Shown piece after piece: positions 9,601-18,306 of a stretch of 64,000 nt of DNA. Positions within the stretch are counted from its first letter, which is position 1. The number at the start of each line of letters is the position of its first letter. The stretch is from contig NZ_CP051680.1 of assembly GCF_012849095.1 (NCBI RefSeq), forward strand, positions 6,258,001-6,322,000. The letters are read 5' to 3'. The translations under genes and the position numbers were made by a program. The notes under the pieces were generated by a model. That model was given only the letters and a program-made list of their open reading frames with translations. It did not search any database and had not been told where the DNA came from. This stretch comes from Cohnella herbarum. GTDB lineage: Bacteria; Bacillota; Bacilli; Paenibacillales; Paenibacillaceae.

Positions 9601-9751
9601 AACATCCGCCCTCTAACGAAACGAGCGCTTGGTCAAGCTCATCGGCAGTAACCAGTCGGGCGCCCTCTTTAAGCTTCCGTAGAGAGTCTTCATTTATTTT
9701 GTCACCCTGGTAAGGAAGCGTTGGATCGTATAAAACAACAATAGGATTCAT
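6629..9751 (-). CDS. Large clan GH-A glycoside hydrolase (beta-galactosidase/mannanase-like)
   Basis: A 1040-residue protein without a signal peptide, so intracellular. The N-terminal 230 residues look like a class I amidotransferase-fold domain, then a beta-sandwich (about 240-350), a TIM barrel (about 365-720), a second amidotransferase-like or trimerisation domain (about 730-920) and a C-terminal beta-sandwich. The barrel carries the clan-A signature: WDLINEP with the likely acid/base Glu500, and NVIQETG with the likely nucleophile Glu666. The layout recalls GH42-like or GH5-like enzymes, but the exact family is not clear. It is divergent from a YesM/YesN pair and a sugar ABC transporter with a GH125 mannosidase, so it may cut beta-linked, possibly mannose-containing, oligosaccharides. 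The ATG is preceded by GAGAGGGG. Confidence 0.75.
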   Translation of the reverse strand: MNPIVVLYDPTLPYQGDKINEDSLRKLKEGARLVTADELDQALVSLEGGCFVNLHAPYFPKDSWKGIVSYLERGGSLLSAGGAPFRIPAYRENGQWQVEVEQTSYHQQLNIHEAMPILPDPFDHFIGAVDNPVCSPYIRGLTIEPTFSLILHVTKETSLPHEMGSLGPMNAHIHPLVTAVSKEGRTVGAPVVLLENHRGVYSGGRWMFVNQPLRASFWNADGGNAILAWAEYCSRGVTETWLKPGYASYDPGDRAKFKFQWQTLGDRGERSNKEWTVKLTFGKDEDGEPQAEWTQTYVLAGSREQQSITINVPLELQAGQYAMRADLVSNTGERKTMRQGVWCWDEQMLQEGELLTCDRDYFRKSGRPLPLVGMTYMTSDVARNFIFLPNVAVWDRDMAAMKNAGINYIRTGIWTGYRNIMLLDGHPSEEILRAIDAFVMTAKKHELELTICFFSFAPELWEGLNPYLDPRSVEAQKRFVGSIVSRHKNTANVHWDLINEPSMFDPKLIFSKGPRSSHDPYEKAAYIEWLSKRHGSIRELQERWGMTPTQLPSFDAIIPPEDSEINGDIQDMHSGKKGTRWLDYSLFSMDMLNRWANELNATIRSFAPNQLITIGQDEGLNAQRPSPFFYEQAMDYTTNHSWWLMDQLVWDGLFAKTPFKPNVIQETGIMYVETPDGMAKRSEEELRNILERKYAYAFSTGGAGAVQWLWNTNYFMNNVNESNIGALRADGTEKPEANVSYDFGQFMGEIRDLFVERKLEDVVMIFPYSNDLSNRRFAVEATSRATRVLAHEMNVPFRAMGEYQLEALNEQPAKLIIVPSPHNFSNASMEQLLDHVAKHETTLLFTGPISLDEYWHKTVRLSEELGSRKVGNVLREEMFTLDGENVLLSYGGRKIAKLAKEVMLDAGSLKPKSALQEVKLGKGRLLWCGLPVEMNDRTESIAALYRHAISQAGVAPELVWEQGGECPGVYGRKLSFKDGELFIFVSEFGADADIRITNPTTKQTYSFTLESERTVMFTADSHGKLQAVYRPHEVNIRNHS

Positions 9752-9931
9752 AGTGAATTGTCCCCTCTCGACACATAGACATGCATAAACTTTATCATGC
9801 TTCTAAGGCAAGAAATATAAAAAAAACTATGGAAATGTCCAATAATCGTGCTATATTCATTTTTTGTTTGGATGTAGGGGAAGATGAGGGTGGAAGACGG
9901 CATTTTGAATTCGATCTAGAGCGAGGTGAGC

Positions 9932-11698
9932 GTGATCGTGTCGCATAAAGCGGGCAAGCGATTTATTAGTTTACAGCATAAGATTTTGTTTTTTACTTTG
10001 ATTCTGGTTCTTATTCCGTTGTTGGTAGTCGGCATTCTGTCTTACGTCAAATCTTCGGAAATCATTCGTCAGAAGGTTAGCGTGTCGGACTTAAATACGG
10101 TAACTCAGATTGGGCAAAATCTCGAATTCATGTTCGATTATTTTAACGACACGTCGCTGTTTATGATGCAATCGAATGAAGTGAGGAATTTTCTGAAAAT
10201 GAGTACGGACGTCGACCCGGTTGTCTATGATGAACAGAAATCATTAACGGAACAGTTATTGACGAATTTGCCGAATGCGAAAACGTTCGTCCATTCTATT
10301 CAGCTCGAAGGCCTGTACGGCAATCGATTAAATGCGCGAACGACGGTGCGTCCGTTAACGCCGGAGAGAATTTCCGAAATTCTAGACAGTAACGGGATGC
10401 CCCTGTGGTATTTTAACGAAGTCGAATTGGCGAACGGCGCCAAAAAGAAGGTCATCACTTATGAGCGGAAGATTAAGGATATTAACAATATATCCAGTTC
10501 GCTTGGCGTGTTACAAATGAATATGGACCTAGATGCTATTAATCGATTGCTGGAGAGCCGGCTTAGCGGGGATATCGACGGATTTTATCTGCTTAACGAA
10601 AATAATTCCATCATCGCATCCACGAACGGGAGCAGCGAGAACCAAACGATCTCGGATCTTATCGGGGGTCCGTTAGAGCTGGATTATGAACAAGGTTACT
10701 TGGAGCTTAAGATCGATCGGACGCCGTATGTCGTAACTTACGATAAGATTATGCCGCTTGAGTGGCATGTCATTCATCTCGTACCCGTGCGGGCTTTGCT
10801 GCAAGAAAATCAGATAATACCGCGGATTATTATTATCGCGATTCTGATTACCTTTTTCATATGCGCCGGAATGGCTTATTTGTTCTCACGGCAAATTATT
10901 TTGCCGGTTCGCAAGCTTAGCCGTTTGATGAGCCAAGTCGAAGGAGAAGATTTTAACGCCCGCATTACCGTGTCGGGAAACGATGAGATTACGCAATTAG
11001 GGACCAGCTTTAATAAAATGCTGGTACGTTTGCAAGAGATGATCTCGGAAGTCTATACCGCTCAAATCAATAAGAAAGAAGCGGAGTTCAAGGCTTTCCA
11101 AGCGCAGATCAACCCCCATTTCCTATACAACACGCTGGATACGATCTATTGGATGAGCCGTATGGAGAAAGCGTTCGAGACGTCCGAGCTGGTGCAGGCT
11201 TTATCCAAATTGTTCCGCCTTAGCTTGAATAGCGGCAGGGAAATCACGACGGTCCGCGACGAGGTCGAGCATCTTCGTTATTATGTCGTTATTCAACAAA
11301 AGAGGTACGAAGATATGATCGATTTTCAAATCGCGGCAGACGACGAAACGTTGGACTGTCAGACGGTGAAGTTGATTTTACAGCCGATCGTCGAAAACGC
11401 GATCGTGCATGGCATCGAGAAGAAGGGTGAGCCGGGTGTCGTTCGCGTGGACATTAAGCGGGAACAAGATGACCTCGTTTTCTATATTTACGACTCGGGC
11501 GACGGCGTTAATCTGCAGGAAATCCAACGCTTGCTTGAGCAGTACGGGGAGAATAATAAAGGGTTCGCCGTGAAAAATATCAATGATCGTATTCAATTGT
11601 ATTTCGGGACACAATACGGTATCGAATTTATGAACGTGCCGGATGGAACCGTCGTTAAAGTGGTACAACCATTCGTTAGGGGAGAGATGACACCATGA
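9932..11698 (+). CDS. YesM-type sensor histidine kinase
   Basis: A membrane sensor kinase of the YesM class. It has a transmembrane segment near residues 16-38, an extracellular Cache-like sensing region of about 250 residues, a second transmembrane segment (about 291-316), a HAMP linker, a His_kinase domain with the phosphorylated His in QAQINPHFLYN (near residue 396) and an HATPase domain with the N-box QPIVENAIVHG. GTG codons at 9926, 9932 and 9938 are all in frame; GAGG at 9923-9926 fits 9932 or 9938 best. The stop overlaps the ATG of the response regulator gene (ATGA). The pair presumably senses a sugar and drives the transporter genes downstream. Confidence 0.85.
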   Translation: MIVSHKAGKRFISLQHKILFFTLILVLIPLLVVGILSYVKSSEIIRQKVSVSDLNTVTQIGQNLEFMFDYFNDTSLFMMQSNEVRNFLKMSTDVDPVVYDEQKSLTEQLLTNLPNAKTFVHSIQLEGLYGNRLNARTTVRPLTPERISEILDSNGMPLWYFNEVELANGAKKKVITYERKIKDINNISSSLGVLQMNMDLDAINRLLESRLSGDIDGFYLLNENNSIIASTNGSSENQTISDLIGGPLELDYEQGYLELKIDRTPYVVTYDKIMPLEWHVIHLVPVRALLQENQIIPRIIIIAILITFFICAGMAYLFSRQIILPVRKLSRLMSQVEGEDFNARITVSGNDEITQLGTSFNKMLVRLQEMISEVYTAQINKKEAEFKAFQAQINPHFLYNTLDTIYWMSRMEKAFETSELVQALSKLFRLSLNSGREITTVRDEVEHLRYYVVIQQKRYEDMIDFQIAADDETLDCQTVKLILQPIVENAIVHGIEKKGEPGVVRVDIKREQDDLVFYIYDSGDGVNLQEIQRLLEQYGENNKGFAVKNINDRIQLYFGTQYGIEFMNVPDGTVVKVVQPFVRGEMTP

Positions 11699-13305
11699 TC
11701 AAGCTGATGATCGTAGATGACGAGTCCATAATTCGCAAAGGAATCCGAACCTCGATTGACTGGGAAGCTTTGCAAGTGGAAATCGTCGGCGAGGCGCAAA
11801 ACGGCAAACAAGCTTTAGAGTTGGTCCAGCAATTGATGCCGGATATCGTGCTCACGGACATTCGCATGCCGCAGATGGACGGATTGGAATTCGCGCAGCA
11901 ACTGAAACAGCAATATCCCTTCATAAAAATTATTATTTTAAGCGGATATGACGACTTTAACTACGCTAGAAAAGCGCTAACGATCGGCGTAACCGAATAT
12001 CTAATGAAACCGGTAGGCGCGGACGAATTAACGACTCTTATTAGCAAAATCGGAGACGAAATCAACAAAAAAAAAATTCAAATTGAACAAGAGCAGAAAA
12101 ATCAGATCTTGATGCGCGAGAATTTCCCTTACATTCAGCGGAAGTGGTTAAACCAGCTGTTAAAAGGGGAAACGAAGATCAATGCCGCGCTGCTGAATAA
12201 AGCATCACAGTTGCGCATTCCCTTAGTCGGGCCGGAATACGGCGTCGTAGTCGTCGACGTCGATGATTTTCGCTTGAATACGGAGCATGTTTCGGATCGG
12301 GAAATCGAATTGATCCATTATTCCATTAACAACATCGTGGAGGAAGTATTCTCGTCGGTGTTTCTATGCACGGCCTGTCAAAGCGATTTCGATAACATTA
12401 ATGTGCTATTGAATGCCAATATGCAAAATAAACACCGCATCATGGAAATCTGCAACGAAGCGCAACGTTGCATTGCCCGTTACATGAAGCTGTCCGTTAC
12501 GGTAGGCGTTGGTCAATACGTTAGCGATTTGGCGGACATACACGAGAGCTACCGTCAGGCCGTATACGCTATGCAATGTAAGGTGTATCGGGGCAAAGGG
12601 CAAGTGATTGCCTATCAAGAAGTGGAATCCGTTATTCAAGGGGAGACGTCCAAGCGAGCGATTCTGTCGCCGTCGGAGGACGAGAAGGAATTATTGGAGT
12701 ACCTGAGCACGATGGATAAAGCGAAGATCGACGAATTGCTCGACAATCGGTTTAAACAGTTTGCGCAATCGTATGTTTCGTATGAGGACATTAAGAAAAT
12801 AAGCTTGAAATGGGTTATCTTGGCGATCTCCCACTTGGAACAAATGGGGGTAGACCTAAGCGCGAGCAAACAATTGAATCCTTACGCCGAGATCGAAAAG
12901 TACGAGACGACGGACGATATCCAGCGTTGGTTGGGCGGTTTATTTGCCGTATTCATCGACGCGATCGAAGCGTACAAAAACGTGCGATATAAGAATATCG
13001 TTGCCGTCGCTATCAAGTACATACACGAGAATTATTCGGAAGAAATCAGGTTGGAGGATATTTCAGCCCAGGTGTTCGTGACGCCGAATTACTTTAGCCG
13101 AATCTTCAAGGAAGAGACGGGGCAGCATTTTACCGAGTGGCTGAATAAGTATCGCGTGGAAAAAGCCAAAGTCATGTTGAAGGACGTTAGCGCGAAAATT
13201 TATGAAGTGGCGGAACGGGTAGGCTACAACGATTACAAGTATTTCACGCATATTTTCAAGAAGGCGACGGGTTTAACCCCGAAAGAGTATCGAAATCGGC
13301 CTTAA
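11695..13305 (+). CDS. YesN-type response regulator (REC + AraC)
   Basis: A 536-residue response regulator. The receiver domain (1-120) has the acidic pocket VDDE and the phospho-acceptor Asp55 in LTDIRMPQMDG, and a conserved KP at LMKPVGA. A middle region of about 300 residues typical of YesN proteins follows. The C-terminus (about 435-535) is a double helix-turn-helix AraC domain with LEDISAQVFVTPNYFSRIFK and the GYNDYKYFTHIFKK motif. Its start overlaps the stop of the kinase gene. It probably activates the lipoprotein gene 124 bases downstream and perhaps the divergent glycosidase. Confidence 0.88.
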   Translation: MIKLMIVDDESIIRKGIRTSIDWEALQVEIVGEAQNGKQALELVQQLMPDIVLTDIRMPQMDGLEFAQQLKQQYPFIKIIILSGYDDFNYARKALTIGVTEYLMKPVGADELTTLISKIGDEINKKKIQIEQEQKNQILMRENFPYIQRKWLNQLLKGETKINAALLNKASQLRIPLVGPEYGVVVVDVDDFRLNTEHVSDREIELIHYSINNIVEEVFSSVFLCTACQSDFDNINVLLNANMQNKHRIMEICNEAQRCIARYMKLSVTVGVGQYVSDLADIHESYRQAVYAMQCKVYRGKGQVIAYQEVESVIQGETSKRAILSPSEDEKELLEYLSTMDKAKIDELLDNRFKQFAQSYVSYEDIKKISLKWVILAISHLEQMGVDLSASKQLNPYAEIEKYETTDDIQRWLGGLFAVFIDAIEAYKNVRYKNIVAVAIKYIHENYSEEIRLEDISAQVFVTPNYFSRIFKEETGQHFTEWLNKYRVEKAKVMLKDVSAKIYEVAERVGYNDYKYFTHIFKKATGLTPKEYRNRP

Positions 13306-13429
13306 ATTTGCAACCGGATAGATTTACGGATGTTTTCATAGATATATGTACATTATTAACCCCTTATCAAATATATACTCACAATATCATCGCAAGAAGC
13401 TATTACAAACGCGTAGGGGGAGTTAGGTT

Positions 13430-14749
13430 ATGAAGAAAAGTTATAGAGCGTTAACGTCGACGGCGCTAGTATCGAGTATGGTGCTTTTGGCGGCCTGCGG
13501 TTCGAATAACGCAAGCGAAGGTTCGGAAGCGGCGAAGCCGAAAATCAAGTTCATGCATATGTATGACAAAAACGCCACCCCGCCAAGTCACCAAGCGGAT
13601 TTGATCGAGAATTTCAAAAAAGCGAATCCCGACGTTACTTTTGATGAAGAAGTTCAGTCCCATGATAACTATGAAACCAAAATCAAAACATTGTCGGCGG
13701 CTAACGAATTGCCGGATCTGTTCCTCGTTAAACCATCGATGGTAGCGACATTCGTAGAAAACGGATTGCTTCTTCCGTTAGACGATCAGCTAAATAAAGA
13801 TGCGGCTTGGAAAGACGGATTCATTGAAGGAAGTCTGGATCCTTACATCGTGGACGGTAAAACATACGGCGTTCAAATGTCGGGCGGACCTACTCATGTT
13901 ATTTATTACAACAAGGAATTGGTCGCCAACGCGGGATTCGCGGAATTCCCTAAGACATGGACGGAATTCGAGACTCTCATTAAAAAATTGGTTGAACAGA
14001 AGATTACGCCGATCGCGCTCGGTAACAAGGGGAAATGGGTTGCGAACTCCTCTTATATGAGTACTTTAGGAGACCGATTTACGGGTACGGAATGGTTCAA
14101 TAGTCTAGTTGCCAATGAAGGCGCGAAGTTTACGGACCCTGAATTCGTACAAGCTTTGGGCGCGTTGCAAAACCTCGTGAAAATCGGGGCGTTCAATAAG
14201 GATATGAACAGTATCGATAATAACCAACAAAGAACGAGTTATTATAACGGCAAAGCAGCGATGTTCATTGAAGGCTCTTGGGCGGCGAACGCCGTAGAAT
14301 CAAGCGCGCCGAAAGACATCGTGGAGAAAACGGGGCTTGCGGTATTCCCTGCGATCGAAGGCGCCAAAGGCGCGCAGAACAGCGTATCGGGCGGCGGCGG
14401 TTGGGCTTACGCGGTCAATGCGAAGGTAGATCCGGCTAAATTGGACGATATTCAAAAGCTGATTAAAAGCTTAACGGATTCTTCGGCTGCGAAATTGATC
14501 TTGGAGTATGGAGATATTCCTTCCAGTAAAGTAGAAAACATTGAAAGCATCGAGTTATCGCCGATGAGCAAGCAGCTCGTTCAATTGCTGGAAACAACGA
14601 AGTATACGCCGATCTACGATACGCGTATGTCTCCGGGATTGACGGAGTCCATGAACACGACGCTTCAAGAGCTCATGATCGGCAAATACACGCCGGAGCA
14701 AGCGGCGGAGGCTATGCAAAAGGAATACGATAAAGAAATGAAGAAATAA
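13430..14749 (+). CDS. Sugar ABC transporter substrate-binding lipoprotein
   Basis: A 439-residue extracellular binding protein of the CUT1 family 1 type. The signal peptide ends in the lipobox LLAAC with the lipidated Cys23, followed by a serine/glutamate-rich linker. The mature part contains typical elements such as GKTYGVQMSGG, VIYYNKELVANAGF and GKAAMFIEGSWAA. A GGGGGAG site precedes the ATG. It delivers its sugar to the two permeases that follow; a strong hairpin in the gap to the first permease probably lets it be made in excess. Like many such loci there is no dedicated ATPase gene, so a shared MsmX-like ATPase is likely. Substrate inferred from the GH125 neighbour: alpha-mannosides. 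Confidence 0.88.
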   Translation: MKKSYRALTSTALVSSMVLLAACGSNNASEGSEAAKPKIKFMHMYDKNATPPSHQADLIENFKKANPDVTFDEEVQSHDNYETKIKTLSAANELPDLFLVKPSMVATFVENGLLLPLDDQLNKDAAWKDGFIEGSLDPYIVDGKTYGVQMSGGPTHVIYYNKELVANAGFAEFPKTWTEFETLIKKLVEQKITPIALGNKGKWVANSSYMSTLGDRFTGTEWFNSLVANEGAKFTDPEFVQALGALQNLVKIGAFNKDMNSIDNNQQRTSYYNGKAAMFIEGSWAANAVESSAPKDIVEKTGLAVFPAIEGAKGAQNSVSGGGGWAYAVNAKVDPAKLDDIQKLIKSLTDSSAAKLILEYGDIPSSKVENIESIELSPMSKQLVQLLETTKYTPIYDTRMSPGLTESMNTTLQELMIGKYTPEQAAEAMQKEYDKEMKK

Positions 14750-14762
14750 AGAGCGGTTTGCG

Positions 14763-14800
14763 ATATTCTCCTGGGCACCCTGCTCAGGAGAATATTATTT
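14763..14800 (+). terminator. Intercistronic hairpin after the binding-protein gene
   Basis: A perfect eleven-base stem (ATATTCTCCTG with CAGGAGAATAT) with a T-rich tail sits between the lipoprotein and first permease genes. It can act as a partial terminator or as a 3' stability element that favours the binding-protein message. Confidence 0.75.
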
Positions 14801-14823
14801 TCAAAGCTTGAAGGAGGACCATC

Positions 14824-15711
14824 ATGAATGATTCGTCGGCCATCCGCCCCAAACGCGTTACGTTTTTGATCTATTTGTTGCCGAGCGTGATTTTGTTCGC
14901 TTTTATGGTACTCGTTCCGGTCATTCTGGCTGTGCGATACAGCTTCTTTAATTGGTCCGGCGGTCCGAAAATGGACTTTATCGGGCTCGAAAATTATATG
15001 ACTTTACTTACCGATAGCTACTTCTGGAACGCTTTCTTGAACAACTTGCTTATCGTATTCTTTAGCGTGTTCGGCCAGATCGGAATCGCTTTCGTCATCA
15101 GTATCTTCCTGATGTCGAAGGTCGTGAAGCTGAAAGGCTTTCACCGTACGGTCATTTTCATTCCCGTCGTTCTGTCTTCCGTCGTTATCGGATTTCTATG
15201 GGGAATGATCTATAACCAGGATGCCGGGATGTTAAATTGGTTTCTGCAAACCATTGGTTTAGAGTCTTGGATCAAGCCGTGGTTAGACGATCCCTCGCTT
15301 GTTATGTATTCCGTTACCGTACCTATCGTGTGGCAATACATCGGTTTTTACCTCATTATCTTCTTGGCCGCGATGCAAAGCATTAACAACGAGGTCTATG
15401 AAATGGCCGAGCTTGACGGTGCCACAGGGTTTAAGAAAATGCGCTATATTACGCTTCCGCTATTATCCTCTACGATAAAAATCGCCATCATGCTCTGTAT
15501 TGCCGGGAATATGAAGGCGTTCGATAGTATTTTCGTCATGACCGGCGGCGGTCCGGGCAGCAGCTCGACCGTAATGGCACAGTACGCCTATGACACCTCG
15601 TTCAAAGCGTACAAGCTTGGTTACGGCAGTACGATTTCCGTCGGTATTATGGTGTTAAGCGTTGGGTTGATTATTATTAGCCAACTGTTTGGAGGGAAAA
15701 ATCGTGCCTAA
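14824..15711 (+). CDS. Sugar ABC transporter permease (MalF type)
   Basis: A 295-residue inner-membrane permease with six predicted helices. The cytoplasmic EAA loop that contacts the ATPase is readable as EVYEMAELDGATGFKKMRY. AAGGAGG precedes the ATG. Its end overlaps the start of the second permease by eight bases, so the two are translated together. It forms the membrane channel with that protein and receives sugar from the lipoprotein encoded upstream. Confidence 0.9.
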   Translation: MNDSSAIRPKRVTFLIYLLPSVILFAFMVLVPVILAVRYSFFNWSGGPKMDFIGLENYMTLLTDSYFWNAFLNNLLIVFFSVFGQIGIAFVISIFLMSKVVKLKGFHRTVIFIPVVLSSVVIGFLWGMIYNQDAGMLNWFLQTIGLESWIKPWLDDPSLVMYSVTVPIVWQYIGFYLIIFLAAMQSINNEVYEMAELDGATGFKKMRYITLPLLSSTIKIAIMLCIAGNMKAFDSIFVMTGGGPGSSSTVMAQYAYDTSFKAYKLGYGSTISVGIMVLSVGLIIISQLFGGKNRA

Positions 15712-16537
15712 GGCAGTCAATAAAATCGGGAGCATATCGATTAACGTCTTTATGTTTGCTGTATCATTGTCGTGTATTTTTCCTTTGATTTGGATGTTAT
15801 ACTCTTCGTTGAAAACGGAGCAAGAATTTAGTCTCAACATCATGTCGTTACCATCCAAGCCGCAATTCCAGAACTTTATCGACGCTTTCGAGATCGGGAA
15901 GATGGGCACGTATTTCTGGAATAGCGCCTTCGTCAGCTTGTTTACCGTTATCTTTACGATATTGTTCGGGTTTTTCACCGCCTACATCTTGGCGCGGTTT
16001 AAGTTCCCTTTCCGCAACGTTATTTACTTCATGTTTCTGACGGGTATGCTTATTCCGATCCACGGCTTGCTTATTCCGATCTTCATTGAATTCAAAGCGC
16101 TGGGACTGCTGAATAAGCATGTTACGCTCATTTTCCCTTATGTAGCCTTTAATTTATCGATGGCTATTTTTCTGTTCGAGAACTTCATTAAGACGGTGCC
16201 GCTAGACGTGGAAGAAGCTGCGGTCATCGATGGCAGCAGCTCGACCAACACGGTGTTGCGCATCGTGCTTCCGCTTTGCATGCCGGTCATTTCGACCGCG
16301 GTTATTTTATTTTTCCTCGGCGCATGGAACGAATTCCCGTTCGCGCTTGTGCTCATCGAGAGTGCCAATCTGCGAACCTTGCCGATCGGATTAACTAATT
16401 TCAACGGACAATATACGGCCAACTATACGCAGATGTTAGCGGCGATGGCTATCGTCGTATTGCCTGTTATTATCGTGTACCTCGCGTTCTCGAAGAAGGT
16501 CATGCAAGGGATGACGGCCGGAGCCGTTAAAGGATAA
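15704..16537 (+). CDS. Sugar ABC transporter permease (MalG type)
   Basis: About 277 residues, six predicted membrane helices, EAA loop DVEEAAVIDGSSSTNTVLRI. The GTG at 15704 is chosen because TTTGGAGGG lies just upstream; an in-frame TTG at 15689 would sit before that site. It overlaps the end of the first permease by eight bases. The GH125 gene starts 14 bases after its stop, tying transport to intracellular cleavage. Confidence 0.9.
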   Translation: MPKAVNKIGSISINVFMFAVSLSCIFPLIWMLYSSLKTEQEFSLNIMSLPSKPQFQNFIDAFEIGKMGTYFWNSAFVSLFTVIFTILFGFFTAYILARFKFPFRNVIYFMFLTGMLIPIHGLLIPIFIEFKALGLLNKHVTLIFPYVAFNLSMAIFLFENFIKTVPLDVEEAAVIDGSSSTNTVLRIVLPLCMPVISTAVILFFLGAWNEFPFALVLIESANLRTLPIGLTNFNGQYTANYTQMLAAMAIVVLPVIIVYLAFSKKVMQGMTAGAVKG

Positions 16538-16551
16538 GGGAGGGGTTCATT

Positions 16552-17876
16552 TTGGAACGTTTTAGATTACCAAAGATTAATTTAGGGTCATTCCCTCTCC
16601 CGCAAGGCGTGGAGCAGGCGCTGCAAACCGCCGAGCAGAAGCTGGCGAATCGTCCTAAGCTGCTTAAGCTGTTCAAGAATTGTTTTCCCAATACGTTAGA
16701 GACGACGACCAAATTAATGGATGACGGTACGACCTTCGTGATTACCGGCGATATTCCCGCGATGTGGTTGCGCGACTCGGTCGAGCAGGTGCGTCACTAC
16801 TTGCCTTTTGCCAAGGACGACGCGGAGCTTCAACGGATTATCGGCGGCTTGATTCGGCGTCAAATGTTTTACATCCTTAAAGACCCTTATGCGAATGCAT
16901 TTAATGAGGGCCGAACGATTGGCATTGGGATGCGAATGACGAGACGGATATGTCCCCTTGGGTGTGGGAACGGAAGTTTGAACTGGACTCCATCTGTTTC
17001 CCGATGCAGCTAGCCTATTTATTGTGGAAAGAAACCGGGAAAACGGAAATTTTCGATGAAAACTTTAAATCGGTTATGCGCAAAACGGTTGATCTGTGGA
17101 AAGTAGAGCAGCGGCACGAGAACTCGCCTTATACGTTCATGCGTCGGAACTGTCCGGCTATTGACACGCTGCGCAACGAAGGCAAGGGCATGCCCGTCAA
17201 CTACACCGGGATGATCTGGTCCGGCTTCCGCCCAAGCGACGATGCATGCGACTTCCATTATAATATTCCTTCGAATATGTTCGTCGTTGCTGTCCTTCGT
17301 CAAATGCAGGAGATTGCGCGCTATGTGTTCCGCGACGAGCTGTTCGTTAAGGAAATGGCAGTGCTCGAGGAAGAGATCGAGCATGGCATTCAGCTATACG
17401 GCGTTGTCGATCATGCCAAGTATGGACGGATCTACGCTTATGAAACGGACGGTTACGGCAATCATTGCTTAATGGACGACGCGGGGACGCCGTCGTTGAT
17501 GTCGATTCCTTATCTCGGATATACCTCTAACGAAGATCCGATTTATCGGAATACGCGCAAATTTATTCTTAGCAAGGACAATCCTTTCTATTACGAGGGT
17601 ACAGCAGCTAAGGGTATCGGAAGTCCTCATACGCCGCCGGATTACGTGTGGCATTTAGCGCTTTCGATGCAAGGATTAACGGCATCCGGCGACGAAGAAA
17701 TGCTTGCAATCATCGATATGATGGAAGCAACGGATGCGGATACCGGATATATGCATGAAGGATTTCATGCCGATGATCCCGCTACGTTCACGCGATCATG
17801 GTTTGCATGGTCCAACAGCATGTTCGCTATGTTAATCCATAAGGCGATGGAACGAGATCTGTTTAATAAGAAATAA
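16552..17876 (+). pseudogene. GH125 exo-alpha-1,6-mannosidase, interrupted by a one-base frameshift
   Basis: The gene matches metal-independent GH125 mannosidases over its whole length of about 440 codons. The first frame (from a TTG at 16552 behind GGGAGGGG) contains the family motif IPAMWLRDSVEQV and runs to DPYANAFNEG. The frame then shifts, and the continuation (ETDMSPWVWERKFELDS, VNYTGMIWSGFRPSDD, FTRSWFAWSNSMFA) is in the next frame up to 17876. One missing G in the GGG run at 16908-16910 explains it: inserting a G restores NEGPNDW followed by HWDANDETDM. Everything else is intact, so this is either a very recent mutation or a base-call error in a homopolymer. If functional, it removes terminal alpha-1,6-mannose from imported oligosaccharides. 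Confidence 0.85.
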
Positions 17877-17877
17877 A

Positions 17878-17931
17878 ACAAGCCCCTTGCGATCAGAATT
17901 GGAAACTTCTGAGCTCAAGGGGTTTGTTTTG
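17878..17931. terminator. Bidirectional terminator
   Basis: A twelve-base stem (ACAAGCCCCTTG with CAAGGGGTTTGT) has a T-run on the plus strand and an A-run on the other side. It serves the mannosidase gene and the small minus-strand gene that converges on it. Confidence 0.85.
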
Positions 17932-17970
17932 TTTTAACCTAAGACCTACATTAGATATGGCCGGCCCGAC

Positions 17971-18162
17971 CTACTGTTTATTTCTTGATTTGTTCAACTT
18001 GGAGAAAGTAAGAAGCGCAGCGATCATCATGACGGCGAAGCCGATGTTTTCGGCGGTTTCTTGCGTTGCTCCTAGCGAAACGCTTACTAAGGTGCCTAAG
18101 GATTTAGCTAGCAAGGCGACTGCAATGATGAGCAAAGGTCTGGTGAAATTGAATTTACGCAT
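17971..18162 (-). CDS. Small two-helix membrane protein
   Basis: A 63-residue protein with two hydrophobic stretches (residues about 8-30 and 38-54), a basic N-terminus (MRKFNF) and a basic C-terminus (KLNKSRNKQ). A clear TGGAGG lies seven to nine bases before the ATG, which is the main support for translation. It has no recognised family and no operon partner, and ends at the shared terminator. Function unknown. Confidence 0.6.
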   Translation of the reverse strand: MRKFNFTRPLLIIAVALLAKSLGTLVSVSLGATQETAENIGFAVMMIAALLTFSKLNKSRNKQ

Positions 18163-18306
18163 GCGTTAAGCCTCCATTTAAGACCGCGTAGATAAGAGTC
18201 GTTAAGATGAGTCTAACATATAAGTCTTTCCTGACTGCAGATTTATTTCATTATGCATTTTGGAGGCCTTCAGGCAACGGTAGAGGGGTGTCTTTTTACG
18301 ATCAGA

